In this document: positions 26,367-34,672 of the stretch, piece after piece
Layout of the letters: each line of letters opens with the position of its first letter
How positions within the stretch are numbered: the first letter of the stretch is position 1
Source of the DNA: Altererythrobacter sp.
GTDB lineage: Bacteria; Pseudomonadota; Alphaproteobacteria; Sphingomonadales; Sphingomonadaceae
Length of the DNA: 64,000 nucleotides
Assembly (NCBI GenBank): GCA_017308255.1
Contig: JAFKFN010000007.1
Span: 1 to 64,000 of the forward strand
Direction of reading: 5' to 3'
Notes under the pieces: model-generated
Database searches by the model: none
Told to the model about the DNA's origin: nothing
The model's input: the letters and a program-made list of their open reading frames with translations, nothing else
Made by a program: the position numbers and the translations under genes

Positions 26367-27122
26367 ATGGCCACGCAGTTGAGGCGCAATTCGCAGTGCA
26401 GCGAGGCCGAATGGACGGCGCGGCAGGAGCTGGCCGCCTGCTATCGCATCTTCGACATGATGAACTGGTCGGAATCGATCTATAACCACATCACCGTGCG
26501 GGTTCCGGGGGAGGAGGCGTTCCTCATCAACCCCTATGGCTTGTTGTGGTCGGAAGTGACGGCCAGCAACCTGGTCAAGATCGACAGCGAGGGGAACCAG
26601 CTGTGTTCCAGCCCGCATCCGGTGAACAAGGCGGGCTTCACCCAGCACGCCTGTTTCCACCGGCATATCCCCTGGGCCCATGCCATCGTCCACACCCATA
26701 CGCCCGACACCATGGCGGTCTGTTCCAGCGAGGCCGGGCTGACGCCGACCAATTTCTATGCCTGCTTCTTCGAAGGGCAGGTGGGCTATCACGACTTCGA
26801 AGGCATCACCGTGCGGGCGGAAGAGGGGGAGCGGCTGCTGCGCGACCTGGGCGACGGGCGCGTGCTGATGCTGCGCAACCACGGCCCGGTGGTGCTGGGG
26901 GAAACGCTCTATGAGATGTTCCTCAATTACTACATGCTCCAGCGCGCGTGCGAGATCCAGGTGAAGACCGCCGCGCTGGGCCAGCCGATCCGCGTGGCGC
27001 CGGAGGTGATCGCGGTGCATCAGCGGGACCGGGACCAGGTGGCGCTGAAGGACTTCGGCCGCGCGGATTTCGAAGCCTGGGTGCGCAAGCTCGACAGCGT
27101 GGACCGGGGCTGGCGGGAATGA
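26367..27122 (+). CDS. Class II aldolase/adducin-family protein
   Basis: A 251-residue enzyme related to fuculose-phosphate aldolase. The zinc histidines are in HAIVHTHTPDTM and the later RNHGPVVLG motif; IYNHITVRVPGEE and FLINPYGLLWSE are family signatures. AGGAAGG precedes the ATG. Members cleave hydroxy-carbonyl compounds or decarboxylate them. Divergent from the cupin operon, it may carry out a downstream C-C cleavage. Its stop overlaps the next ATG by 4 nt. Confidence 0.8.
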   Translation: MATQLRRNSQCSEAEWTARQELAACYRIFDMMNWSESIYNHITVRVPGEEAFLINPYGLLWSEVTASNLVKIDSEGNQLCSSPHPVNKAGFTQHACFHRHIPWAHAIVHTHTPDTMAVCSSEAGLTPTNFYACFFEGQVGYHDFEGITVRAEEGERLLRDLGDGRVLMLRNHGPVVLGETLYEMFLNYYMLQRACEIQVKTAALGQPIRVAPEVIAVHQRDRDQVALKDFGRADFEAWVRKLDSVDRGWRE

Positions 27123-27334
27123 GCAAGACCTGCCCCAAATGCAGCGGGCGAATGGAACAGGGCTTTTTGCTGGAACTGAAGGACGGCAACCAGAAGGCGG
27201 CCACCGAATGGATCGAAGGCGCCGTGGAAAAGGCATGGTACGGCCTCAAGATCAAGGGCAAGAAACGGCTGGCGGTGGAGACCTTCCGCTGCGGCCGCTG
27301 CACTTACCTCGAAAGCTACGCGCCCGAGGCATGA
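27119..27334 (+). CDS. Small zinc-ribbon protein
   Basis: A 71-residue protein with two CxxC pairs, CPKC near the N-terminus and CGRC near the C-terminus, enough to bind one zinc. Between them lies a basic hydrophilic stretch (GLKIKGKKRLAVETFR). Its ATG overlaps the aldolase stop (ATGA at 27119-27122), so it is translationally coupled. Similar PF20097-like proteins are of unknown role. Confidence 0.7.
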   Translation: MSKTCPKCSGRMEQGFLLELKDGNQKAATEWIEGAVEKAWYGLKIKGKKRLAVETFRCGRCTYLESYAPEA

Positions 27335-27353
27335 CCGGCCGGCAGTTCCCTTT

Positions 27354-27425
27354 CGTCATTGCGAGGAGCGAAGCGACGATTGGTTGGCCAAGGCCAGCTT
27401 CGCTTCCGCTGCGCTCGCAATGACG
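27354..27425. repeat. Palindromic repeat, class A variant
   Basis: CGTCATTGCGAGGAGCGAAG is inverted as GCTTCGCTTCCGCTGCGCTC, ending GCAATGACG. The centre differs from other class A copies. The next gene's ribosome-binding site begins right after the element. Confidence 0.85.
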
Positions 27426-27439
27426 AAAAAGGGGGTGGC

Positions 27440-27982
27440 ATGACCGATCTCACCGTCAACGACCGGCCGATCCGCATCGACATGGACCCGCAGACGCCCC
27501 TGCTATGGGCGCTGCGCGACGCAGCCAATCTGACGGGCACCAAATATGGCTGCGGCGTGGGCGATTGCGGGGCCTGCATGGTGCTGGTGGACGGGGCCGC
27601 GCTGAGGAGCTGCCTGGTCACCCTGGGCGAGGCCGAAGGGCGGATCGTGCGCACGATCGAGGGCCTGTCGCGCGATCGTTCGCACCCGGTGCAGCAAGCG
27701 CTGGTGGCGGAACAGGCGATCCAGTGCGGCTTCTGCACGCCGGGAATCGCCATCGCCGCCGCGGCGCTGCTGGCGCGCGATCCCAATCCCAGCGACGAGG
27801 CCATCCGGCAGGCGATCCCCAACTTGTGCCCCTGCGGCGTCTATCCCCGGCTGATCCGCGCGGTGAGGCAGGCGGTGCGCGTGACCCAGCGCGCCGAAAC
27901 GCTGAGCGCGGCGCCGGCGCCGGGCATCGACCCCCGGGATGCCGCCGCGGCCGTGCCCGCGATGCGCGCGCCCGAGCGGTGA
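27440..27982 (+). CDS. [2Fe-2S] subunit of a xanthine-dehydrogenase-family hydroxylase (orphan)
   Basis: A 180-residue iron-sulfur protein with the two clusters of the family: the ferredoxin-type CGVGDCGACMVLVDG with a later SCLV cysteine, and the alpha-helical cluster CGFCTPG with CPCGVYPR. It resembles isoquinoline 1-oxidoreductase and aldehyde dehydrogenase small subunits, which pass electrons from a molybdenum subunit. No large molybdopterin subunit is nearby, which is unusual. GGGGGTGG just after a palindromic repeat serves as ribosome-binding site. Confidence 0.85.
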   Translation: MTDLTVNDRPIRIDMDPQTPLLWALRDAANLTGTKYGCGVGDCGACMVLVDGAALRSCLVTLGEAEGRIVRTIEGLSRDRSHPVQQALVAEQAIQCGFCTPGIAIAAAALLARDPNPSDEAIRQAIPNLCPCGVYPRLIRAVRQAVRVTQRAETLSAAPAPGIDPRDAAAAVPAMRAPER

Positions 27983-28010
27983 AAGCAAACCCCGTCTGGA
28001 AGAGGAAACG

Positions 28011-28355
28011 ATGAAAGCGACGATCTGGCATAACCCGAAATGCGGCACTTCGCGGACCGTTCTGGCGCAGCTGGAAGCGCGCGACGACATCGAGCTGGAC
28101 GTGGTCGAATACCTGAAGCACCCGCCTTCGCGCGAGAAGCTGGCGCAGCTCTATCGCGATGCGGGAATCGCCCCCCGCGAAGCCCTGCGCACGCGCGGCA
28201 CCGATGCCGAGGAACGCGGCCTGACCGAGGCGGACGATGCCACGGTGCTTGATGCCATGGCGGCGGAACCGATCCTGATCGAACGCCCGCTGGTGGAAAC
28301 GGAAAAGGGCGCGCGGCTGTGCCGCCCGGCCGATAAAGTGAACGAGATATTGTGA
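28011..28355 (+). CDS. arsC: Arsenate reductase (glutaredoxin type)
   Basis: A 114-residue ArsC-family protein. The catalytic cysteine is in WHNPKCGTSRTVL, and the C-terminal RPLVETEKGARLCRPADKV matches the family's RP..G.RL.RP signature. It reduces arsenate to arsenite with glutathione and glutaredoxin; some relatives (Spx or YffB-like) do other things. AGAGGAAACG precedes the ATG. No arsB, acr3 or arsR lies next to it, so an arsenic role is assumed from sequence only. Confidence 0.8.
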   Translation: MKATIWHNPKCGTSRTVLAQLEARDDIELDVVEYLKHPPSREKLAQLYRDAGIAPREALRTRGTDAEERGLTEADDATVLDAMAAEPILIERPLVETEKGARLCRPADKVNEIL

Positions 28356-28452
28356 ATCCGATCCCGGACCCGGCTTGCATCGCCGGCCCATATCTGCAAA
28401 CGCCCGGCCTTCGTGACCCCTCTTGAAGGGGCGGAAAGAGAGACACGGCCAG

Positions 28453-29076
28453 ATGGACAGCGAGTTGGCTCAAGAACGCCGCGGCGTGAAGCTGAAACGC
28501 AAGATCGCCGAGGCGCTGGGGCCGGCCGGAGTGTTCTTCCAGGGATTTCTGGAGCATCCGCGGATGGTCGGTTCGATCATCCCCTCGTCGAAATCGACGA
28601 TCGACAAGATGCTGGCCCCGGTGAACTGGGACGAATGCAAGCTGTTCGTGGAATACGGGCCGGGCGTGGGCACGTTCTGCCGCCCGGTGCTGGAACGGCT
28701 GCGGCGCGGCGGTGAATTGATCGTCATCGACACCAATCCGCTGTTCATCGACTATCTGAATCGCACGATCCGCGACAGCCGCTTCCATGCGGTGCTGGGT
28801 TCGGCGGAGGACGTGGAGGCGATCGTCCGTTCGCTGGGGCACGAGCACGCGGATTACGTGCTGTCGGGCCTGCCGTTCTCCACCTTGCCCGATGGCGTGG
28901 GGCCGGCCATCGCCGCCGCCACGCACCGGGTTATCCGGCCGGGCGGCGCCTTCCTGACTTATCAGTTCAGCACCACGGCCCGCGATCTGACCGCGCGCCA
29001 TTTCGCCCGAGTCGATACGGGCTTCACCTGGCTGAACATCCCGCCCTGCCTGCTGGCCTGGGGCTGGAAGGCCTGA
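28453..29076 (+). CDS. Class I SAM-dependent methyltransferase, PmtA-like
   Basis: A 207-residue methyltransferase. FFQGFLEHPRMVGSIIPSSK near the start is typical of the phospholipid N-methyltransferase (PmtA) and rRNA-adenine-methylase-like group. VEYGPGVGTFC is SAM motif I, IVIDTNPLF motif II, and DYVLSGLPFSTLP motif IV. It may methylate phosphatidylethanolamine towards phosphatidylcholine, but this is inferred from family only. The start is the ATG at 28453; an upstream TTG at 28423 is possible. Confidence 0.7.
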   Translation: MDSELAQERRGVKLKRKIAEALGPAGVFFQGFLEHPRMVGSIIPSSKSTIDKMLAPVNWDECKLFVEYGPGVGTFCRPVLERLRRGGELIVIDTNPLFIDYLNRTIRDSRFHAVLGSAEDVEAIVRSLGHEHADYVLSGLPFSTLPDGVGPAIAAATHRVIRPGGAFLTYQFSTTARDLTARHFARVDTGFTWLNIPPCLLAWGWKA

Positions 29077-29094
29077 ACGCCGGGGCGACGCCCG

Positions 29095-29907
29095 CTATTC
29101 GAAAGGTTCGCTGACCGGCGCGGTCCACGGCCCGCCGAGCTGGCGGTGAATCGCCGCCAGCACCGCCGCGAAGATCACCGTGGCGACGGCGCTGATCAGC
29201 GCGGACACGATGGCATTGAGCGGCACCCCTATCGCCGGGCCGACCAGCACGGCCAGCAGCCCGATCACCGCGCTGACCACCACGGCGATCACGACATAGG
29301 CGATCAAAAGCAGCAGGTAGAACAGGAACAGCCGCACGCTGTTGCCCTTGGTCAGCCGCCAGCTTCGGGCGAGGGCCTTGAACGGATTGTAGACCCGGTC
29401 GATCGCGATCACCGGGGCGGACAGCACGAACTTCACCATGAGATAGATCACCAGGACAACGGCGACGAGGCCCAGCACCACGCTGAGCCCGGGGTTGCCG
29501 ATGGCCCTGGCAATACCGGCCAGCGCGGCGAAGATCAGGGTGACTCCGAACGCCAGCAGGAGATAAGCCCCGATGGCGGGCAGGAGGCCGATCAGCCCCG
29601 TCTTGATCGCTTCGCCCACGGTCGGCCGGCGATGATCGCGCAGGAGCGCCAGCAGGGCCAGATAACCCACCACCGTAATGAGAGCGGCGAACGCGATGAG
29701 CCAGCTCCACGAAGTATAGACCGACAGCATGATCTTCTGGGCGTTTTCCGGATCGGCCAGCATGGTTTCCTGCACGTCGCCCACGGCGAAGCCGAGCACG
29801 GCGCTGGGCAGGAAGAAGAAGATGCCGGCGAATACCAGCAGGACTTCGCGGTTGGCCGAAACCATCGCCATGGCGTCCCGCCAGGCCGCGCTCATGTCGA
29901 ACTTCAT
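29095..29907 (-). CDS. Polytopic membrane protein (GPDPase membrane-domain-like)
   Basis: A 270-residue inner-membrane protein with six to seven hydrophobic segments rich in Ala, Val and Leu. [20 protein letters not shown] is a signature of the glycerophosphodiesterase membrane-domain family (pfam10110), where it precedes a C-terminal helix bundle. No catalytic domain is attached. The start at 29907 has GGGGGAG upstream. It converges with the methyltransferase gene 18 nt away and diverges from lipB. Confidence 0.7.
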   Translation of the reverse strand: MKFDMSAAWRDAMAMVSANREVLLVFAGIFFFLPSAVLGFAVGDVQETMLADPENAQKIMLSVYTSWSWLIAFAALITVVGYLALLALLRDHRRPTVGEAIKTGLIGLLPAIGAYLLLAFGVTLIFAALAGIARAIGNPGLSVVLGLVAVVLVIYLMVKFVLSAPVIAIDRVYNPFKALARSWRLTKGNSVRLFLFYLLLLIAYVVIAVVVSAVIGLLAVLVGPAIGVPLNAIVSALISAVATVIFAAVLAAIHRQLGGPWTAPVSEPFE

Positions 29908-29977
29908 CCGCAAACTCCCCCTTCGACGCGTTCGCCCCTTGATAAGCGCGATTCGACGCGCCAGCAAACGCGCAACC

Positions 29978-30658
29978 ATGGAACGGCCCACAATAAACGA
30001 AAGCGCGCGGGTGGAATGGCGGCACGAGCGCGCAAGCGTGCCCTATCGCGCCGCCCTGGCCGAGCAGGAAGCGCGCAACGCGGCGATCCGGGCGGGCGAG
30101 GCGGCGGAACTGATCTGGCTGCTGGAACATCCGCCGGTCTACACCGCCGGGACCAGCGCCCCGGCTGGAGAGCTGCTCGACGCGCGGTTCGAGGTGGTCG
30201 AGACCGGGCGCGGCGGGCGCTATACCTATCACGGGCCGGGGCAGCGGGTGGGCTATGTCCTGCTCGACCTGGCGAGGCAGGGGCGCGACGTGCGGCGGTT
30301 CGTCCATGCGCTGGAAAGCTGGGTGATCGCCACGCTGGGCGATTTCGGCGTGGAAGCCTGGGCCGTGCCGGAACGGATCGGCATCTGGACGCGCGACCGC
30401 GACGGCACCGAAGCCAAGATCGGCGCGATCGGGGTGAGAGTGCGCAAGTGGGTGACGATGCATGGCTTCGCGGTGAACCTCGATCCCGATCTGTCGCATT
30501 TCTCGGGCATCGTGCCGTGCGGGATCGCCGAATACGGCGTGACCAGCCTGGCGCGGCTCGGCCTTGCGGTTGCGCCGGAGGAATGGGATGGGGCATTGCG
30601 GGCGCGCGCCGGGGATTTCCTGAGCGCGCTGGGGACCTCGCTGGAGACGCCGGAGTGA
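29978..30658 (+). CDS. lipB: LipB, octanoyl-ACP:protein N-octanoyltransferase
   Basis: A 226-residue enzyme that moves octanoate from acyl carrier protein to lipoyl domains, the first step of lipoate synthesis. The family motif is [15 protein letters not shown]. Lys in [10 protein letters not shown] and Cys181 ([16 protein letters not shown]) form the catalytic Cys-Lys pair. The start is the ATG at 29978; the longer upstream frame overlaps the divergent gene. The stop overlaps the next GTG by 4 nt. lipA is not in the window. Confidence 0.95.
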   Translation: MERPTINESARVEWRHERASVPYRAALAEQEARNAAIRAGEAAELIWLLEHPPVYTAGTSAPAGELLDARFEVVETGRGGRYTYHGPGQRVGYVLLDLARQGRDVRRFVHALESWVIATLGDFGVEAWAVPERIGIWTRDRDGTEAKIGAIGVRVRKWVTMHGFAVNLDPDLSHFSGIVPCGIAEYGVTSLARLGLAVAPEEWDGALRARAGDFLSALGTSLETPE

Positions 30659-30990
30659 ACTGCTTGACGACACCGCTCCTGCGCCCCGGCCTGTTCCTGG
30701 CCTTTGCCCCGCTGGCACTGCTGGCGGCCTGCGGCGGCGACAAATCGGGCGACGAAGCGCGCGCGCCCAGCGGCGAGGTTCTGGAAGGCACGATCAGCGA
30801 TTCGATGCTGCCACTCGATACCGTGCGTTCGCAGCCGCCGCTGGCGGAGCCGAAAGCGGGGGCGAGAGCCCAGGCGGGCGACGAAGCCAGTGCCGCCGCA
30901 GCGGAAGGCGAGGCGAGCGAGGGCGCGGGCGAGACTGGTGCGGCGCCAACCGGGACGCCAGCGGCGACGCCGACCACTGCCGCGGATTGA
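30655..30990 (+). CDS. Small Ala/Gly/Glu-rich lipoprotein
   Basis: A 111-residue lipoprotein starting at GTG 30655, overlapping the lipB stop (GTGA). The signal peptide [15 protein letters not shown] ends in the lipobox LAAC with cysteine about residue 25, followed by [12 protein letters not shown]. The mature part has one conserved-looking stretch ([18 protein letters not shown]) and then a low-complexity Ala/Glu/Thr/Pro tail. GGAGACG lies 6-7 nt upstream. The function is unknown. Confidence 0.7.
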   Translation: MNCLTTPLLRPGLFLAFAPLALLAACGGDKSGDEARAPSGEVLEGTISDSMLPLDTVRSQPPLAEPKAGARAQAGDEASAAAAEGEASEGAGETGAAPTGTPAATPTTAAD

Positions 30991-31052
30991 CGCTGTTAGG
31001 TTCGGTCGCTTTCACCGTCGCGACCAAACGGGGGTAAGGGCCGGTGGATCAG

Positions 31053-31096
31053 CCGGTCGGCCGGTCGGCCGGTCGGCGGGCCGGCGGGTCGGGTTG
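31053..31096. repeat. Short tandem repeat (CCGGTCGG)
   Basis: Three perfect copies of the 8-mer CCGGTCGG (31053-31076) are followed by degenerate copies (CGGGCCGG, CGGGTCGG) up to the stop codon of the convergent gene at 31098. An 8-nt unit is prone to slippage, but the tract lies outside coding sequence. Confidence 0.7.
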
Positions 31097-31097
31097 A

Positions 31098-31973
31098 CTA
31101 ATCCAGGCTGGCCAGGAGCCGCCGGGCTTGTTCCAGGTGCGGCTGGTCGAGCATCCGGCCCTCGAGCGCGAGCGCGCCGACGCCGGGGTGGGCGCTGAAG
31201 GCGTCGACGATGGCCCGGGCCTGGGCGATCTCCGCCTCGGTGGGGGTGAAGGCGGCGTTGATCACCGGCACTTGCGACGGATGGATCGCCAGCATTCCGG
31301 CGAAGCCATCGGCGCGGGCTTCGGCGGCCACGCGGGCGAGGCCGTCGAGATCGCGGAATTCGGCATGGAGCGTGTCGATCGCCATGACGCCGCGCGCGTG
31401 GGCGGCGAGCAGCACTTGTGCGCGGACGAAGCGGAAGGTGTCCGTCCAGCGACCCTGTGCGTCACGCTTGCGGCTGGCGCCGAGGGCGGCGGAAAGGTCC
31501 TCGGCGCCCCAGGTGAGGCCGGCGAGGCGCGGCTGCGCGGCCATGGCATAAGCCGCGATGCCGAGCGCGGCGGCCGGCGTTTCGCTAACCAGGGGGACGA
31601 TCCGCGTCGAGCCGGGCGCGATGCCGTGGCGCTGCTCCAGCGTGGCCAGCTCGCCGGCCAGGGCCTGAAGCTGCTCAGGCCCGGCGGCCTTGGGCACGAC
31701 GATCCCGTGCGGCCGGCCGGGCATGGCCACGGCGAGGTCTTCGCGCCAGAGCGGCGTGTCGAGCGCATTGATGCGCAGCCAGCACGACGGGCCGGCATCG
31801 GCGCCGCTGTGGCGTTCCAGCCAGGCCTTCGCCAGCAGGCGCGCTTGCGGCTTGGCCGGCGGGGCGACGGCATCCTCCAGATCGACGATCACGACGTCCG
31901 CGCCCAGGCCGGCGGCCTTGCCCAGCTTGGTCTCGCTGTCGCCGGGGACGAACAGCCATGATCGCATCGCCAT
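31098..31973 (-). CDS. HpcH/HpaI-family CoA-ester lyase (CitE-like)
   Basis: A 291-residue TIM-barrel protein. It has RSWLFVPGDSETKLGKA, VIVDLEDAVAP (metal-binding acidic pair), RINALDTPLW, GIVVPKA, and a late MLAIHPSQVPVIN. These match citrate lyase beta-like and malyl/citramalyl-CoA lyase proteins. AAGGCGG precedes the ATG. No citrate lyase alpha or gamma genes are present, so it is more likely a stand-alone CoA-ester lyase; the substrate is unknown. It diverges from the EamA transporter. Confidence 0.82.
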   Translation of the reverse strand: MAMRSWLFVPGDSETKLGKAAGLGADVVIVDLEDAVAPPAKPQARLLAKAWLERHSGADAGPSCWLRINALDTPLWREDLAVAMPGRPHGIVVPKAAGPEQLQALAGELATLEQRHGIAPGSTRIVPLVSETPAAALGIAAYAMAAQPRLAGLTWGAEDLSAALGASRKRDAQGRWTDTFRFVRAQVLLAAHARGVMAIDTLHAEFRDLDGLARVAAEARADGFAGMLAIHPSQVPVINAAFTPTEAEIAQARAIVDAFSAHPGVGALALEGRMLDQPHLEQARRLLASLD

Positions 31974-32043
31974 AGATCCGCCTTTCGAACGCGGTTTTCC
32001 ATTCTCCTATAGCCGCCGCGCGTGGCGGCGCTAGACGAGCGCG

Positions 32044-32931
32044 ATGGATGCCCCGGTTTCCGCTTCCGCCCCCCGAGTCCGCCTGCTGCCGCTGGCCGCG
32101 CTGGTGGCGGGCAATGTGGCGCTGGCGATGGGCCCCTGGTTCGTGCGGATCGCCGATACCGGCCCGGTGGCGACCGGGTTCTGGCGCGTTGCGCTGGCCC
32201 TGCCGGCCCTGGCGCTGCTGGCCAGGGCGAACGGCCAGCCGATCGGCGGCCTGCCGCGCAAGACCCTGCTGGTGGTGCTGCTGGGCGGCCTGTTCTTCGG
32301 GCTCGACGTGGCCAGCTGGCACACCGGCATCGGGCTGACCCGGCTGGCCAATGCGACGCTGTTCGGCAATGCCGGCAGCCTGATCCTGATGGCCTGGGGC
32401 TTCATCGCCTGGCGCCGCCTGCCGCGTGGGCGCGAATGGCCGGCGATGATCGCGGCGCTGGCGGGCGCGGCGATCCTGATGGGCCGATCGTTCGAGATTT
32501 CGCCGCGCACGCTGCTGGGCGACTGGTTCTGCCTGCTGGGGGGCATGCTCTATGCCGGCTATCTGATCATCCTGAAGGATGCGCGCAAGACGGTGGGCGG
32601 GTGGAGCCTGCTGACCTGGTCGGGCCTGGCCAGCGCCGCGGCGCTGATGACGGTGGCGCTGATCGCCGGGGAAAAGATCGTGCCCGACGATTGGCGGCCG
32701 GTGGTGGGCCTGGCGATCAGCAGCCAGATCGTCGGCCAGGGGCTGCTGGTCTATGCCTTGCGCCATTTCACGCCGCTGGTGATCGGCATCGCGCTGCTGT
32801 GCCAGCCGGCGGTGGCGGCGCTGGCGGGCTGGCTGTCGTTCGGCGAAGTGCTCTCGCCGATGGACTTCGTGGGCATCGCGCTGGTCGGATCGGCGCTGGT
32901 GCTGGCGCGCATTTCCTCACCGCAAGACTGA
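32044..32931 (+). CDS. EamA/DMT-family transporter
   Basis: A 295-residue inner-membrane protein with about ten transmembrane helices in two homologous EamA halves. Typical features are GPWFVRIADTGPVATGFWRV in the first helix pair and LCQPAVAALAGWLSFGE near the end of the second half. Drug/metabolite transporters of this kind export amino acids or other small metabolites; the substrate cannot be predicted. The start at 32044 has only a weak GACGAG upstream. Confidence 0.8.
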   Translation: MDAPVSASAPRVRLLPLAALVAGNVALAMGPWFVRIADTGPVATGFWRVALALPALALLARANGQPIGGLPRKTLLVVLLGGLFFGLDVASWHTGIGLTRLANATLFGNAGSLILMAWGFIAWRRLPRGREWPAMIAALAGAAILMGRSFEISPRTLLGDWFCLLGGMLYAGYLIILKDARKTVGGWSLLTWSGLASAAALMTVALIAGEKIVPDDWRPVVGLAISSQIVGQGLLVYALRHFTPLVIGIALLCQPAVAALAGWLSFGEVLSPMDFVGIALVGSALVLARISSPQD

Positions 32932-33115
32932 AACAAGCGGCGGGCGGTGGGCGTTAGGGACCAGATGCCTGCGAAAATCCCCTGGGAATCGGGGCCATTT
33001 CGGTTGAGGGCGCGCGCAGGTGCGATGGCAGCGGTAATAATTATCCGTTGACCTTGCGGCGCCGCCTGTTGCGGTGCAGCAGGAGCGGGGAAGGGGAAGG
33101 GAAAGTGGCCGGGAT

Positions 33116-34549
33116 ATGACGTCGAAAGCCGATACGCTGTTACTGTTCGGGGCCACGGGGGATCTGTCGCAACGGATGCTGCTGCCTTCGCTCTGCGCGT
33201 TGCATGCCGACGGGCTACTGGACCCGAAGCTGCAGATTCTGGGCACGGCGCGATCGCAGATGACCGATGCGGAGTTCCGCAATTTCGCGCGCGCGGCGGT
33301 GGAGAAGTTCCTGCCCAAGCAGCGCCGCGGCGGCATGGCCGATTTCCTCAACCGGCTGCATTACCAGCAGCTCGATGTGACGCAGGCGGATGGATACGCC
33401 GATCTGGCCACGAAGCTGGCCGGGCGGACGGAACGGCTGGCGATCTTCCTGTCCACCGCCCCCAAGCTGTTCGAGCCGACGATCCGCGGGCTGGAGAAGG
33501 CGGGCCTGGCGGGCGAGGGCGCGCGCATCGGGCTGGAGAAGCCGCTCGGCCTCGACCTCGCGTCAAGCTGCGAGATCAACGATGCGGTGGCCATCGCCTT
33601 TCCGGAGAACCGGATTTTCCGGATCGACCATTACCTGGGCAAGGAAACGGTGCAGAACTTGCTGGCGCTGCGCTTTGCCAACGTGATGTTCGAGCCGCTG
33701 TGGAACGCCACCCATATCGACCATGTGCAGATCACCGTGGCCGAGACGGTGGGTGTGGAGCAGCGGGCCGAATTCTACGACCAGACCGGCGCCCTGCGCG
33801 ACATGGTGCAGAACCACATGCTGCAGCTCCTTTCGCTGGTGGCGATGGAGCCGCCGACGCACATGGAGGCGGAGGCGGTGCGCGACGAGAAGGTGAAGGT
33901 GCTGCGCGCGCTGCGTCCGCTGGCCGCCGGCGAAAGCGTGACGGGCCAGTATCGCGCCGGCGCGGTGGATGGAAAGATCGTGCCCGGATACGACGAGGAA
34001 CTGGGCCGCGACAGCCAGACCGAGACATTCGTGGCGCTGAAGGCGCATGTGGACAACTGGCGCTGGAAAGGGGTGCCGTTCTACCTGCGCACCGGCAAGC
34101 GGCTGCCCGAGCGAGTGACCGAGATCCTGGTCCAGTTCCGCCCCGTGCCGCACCTGATCTTCAGCGGCACCCGGGCCAAGCCGAACGCGCTGCTGATCGG
34201 CATCCAGCCGGAAGAGAACATTACCCTGTCGCTGATGGCCAAGGTGCCGGGGCTGGACCGCGAGGGCATGTCCTTGCGCGAGGTGCCGCTGGACATCGAC
34301 ATGCCCGATGCCTTTTCCGGCAAGGAGCGGCGCATCGCCTATGAGCGGCTGATCCTGGACCTGATCGACTGCGACCAGACCCTGTTCGTCCGCCGCGACG
34401 AGGTGGAAGCGCAATGGGCCTGGGTCGACGCCATCCGCGAACAATGGGCCAAGGAAGGGCTCGAACCCAAGCCGTACAGCGCCGGAAGCTGGGGCCCGAG
34501 CGCCGCCATCGCCCTGGCGGAGCGCGATGGAGTGAGCTGGCATGAGTGA
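33116..34549 (+). CDS. zwf: Glucose-6-phosphate 1-dehydrogenase
   Basis: A 477-residue enzyme that oxidises glucose 6-phosphate to 6-phosphogluconolactone, entering the Entner-Doudoroff route. LLFGATGDLSQRMLLPSL is the NADP-binding motif and FRIDHYLGKETVQNLL the active-site motif with the catalytic histidine and lysine; GLEKPLGLDL is also present. The start at ATG 33116 follows a GA-rich stretch with GGGAAAG; GTG 33074 is an alternative. It leads the edd-glk-eda run. pgl is not adjacent. Confidence 0.95.
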   Translation: MTSKADTLLLFGATGDLSQRMLLPSLCALHADGLLDPKLQILGTARSQMTDAEFRNFARAAVEKFLPKQRRGGMADFLNRLHYQQLDVTQADGYADLATKLAGRTERLAIFLSTAPKLFEPTIRGLEKAGLAGEGARIGLEKPLGLDLASSCEINDAVAIAFPENRIFRIDHYLGKETVQNLLALRFANVMFEPLWNATHIDHVQITVAETVGVEQRAEFYDQTGALRDMVQNHMLQLLSLVAMEPPTHMEAEAVRDEKVKVLRALRPLAAGESVTGQYRAGAVDGKIVPGYDEELGRDSQTETFVALKAHVDNWRWKGVPFYLRTGKRLPERVTEILVQFRPVPHLIFSGTRAKPNALLIGIQPEENITLSLMAKVPGLDREGMSLREVPLDIDMPDAFSGKERRIAYERLILDLIDCDQTLFVRRDEVEAQWAWVDAIREQWAKEGLEPKPYSAGSWGPSAAIALAERDGVSWHE

Positions 34550-34672
34550 GATGTTCGGGCGGCGACCCCGCAGCGCGGCGGAAAGGGAGGCGCCTTGGCG
34601 CGGGAAATCTCTTTCCTTATTATTCTCCGCGCCTTCGCGCCTGCGTGCGAATCAGACGATGCCTGCCTGCCC

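Noticed and set aside
31053-31096. CRISPR-like array
   Set aside because: The 8-nt units have no unique spacers; it is a short tandem repeat. No CRISPR array or cas gene was seen anywhere in the window.
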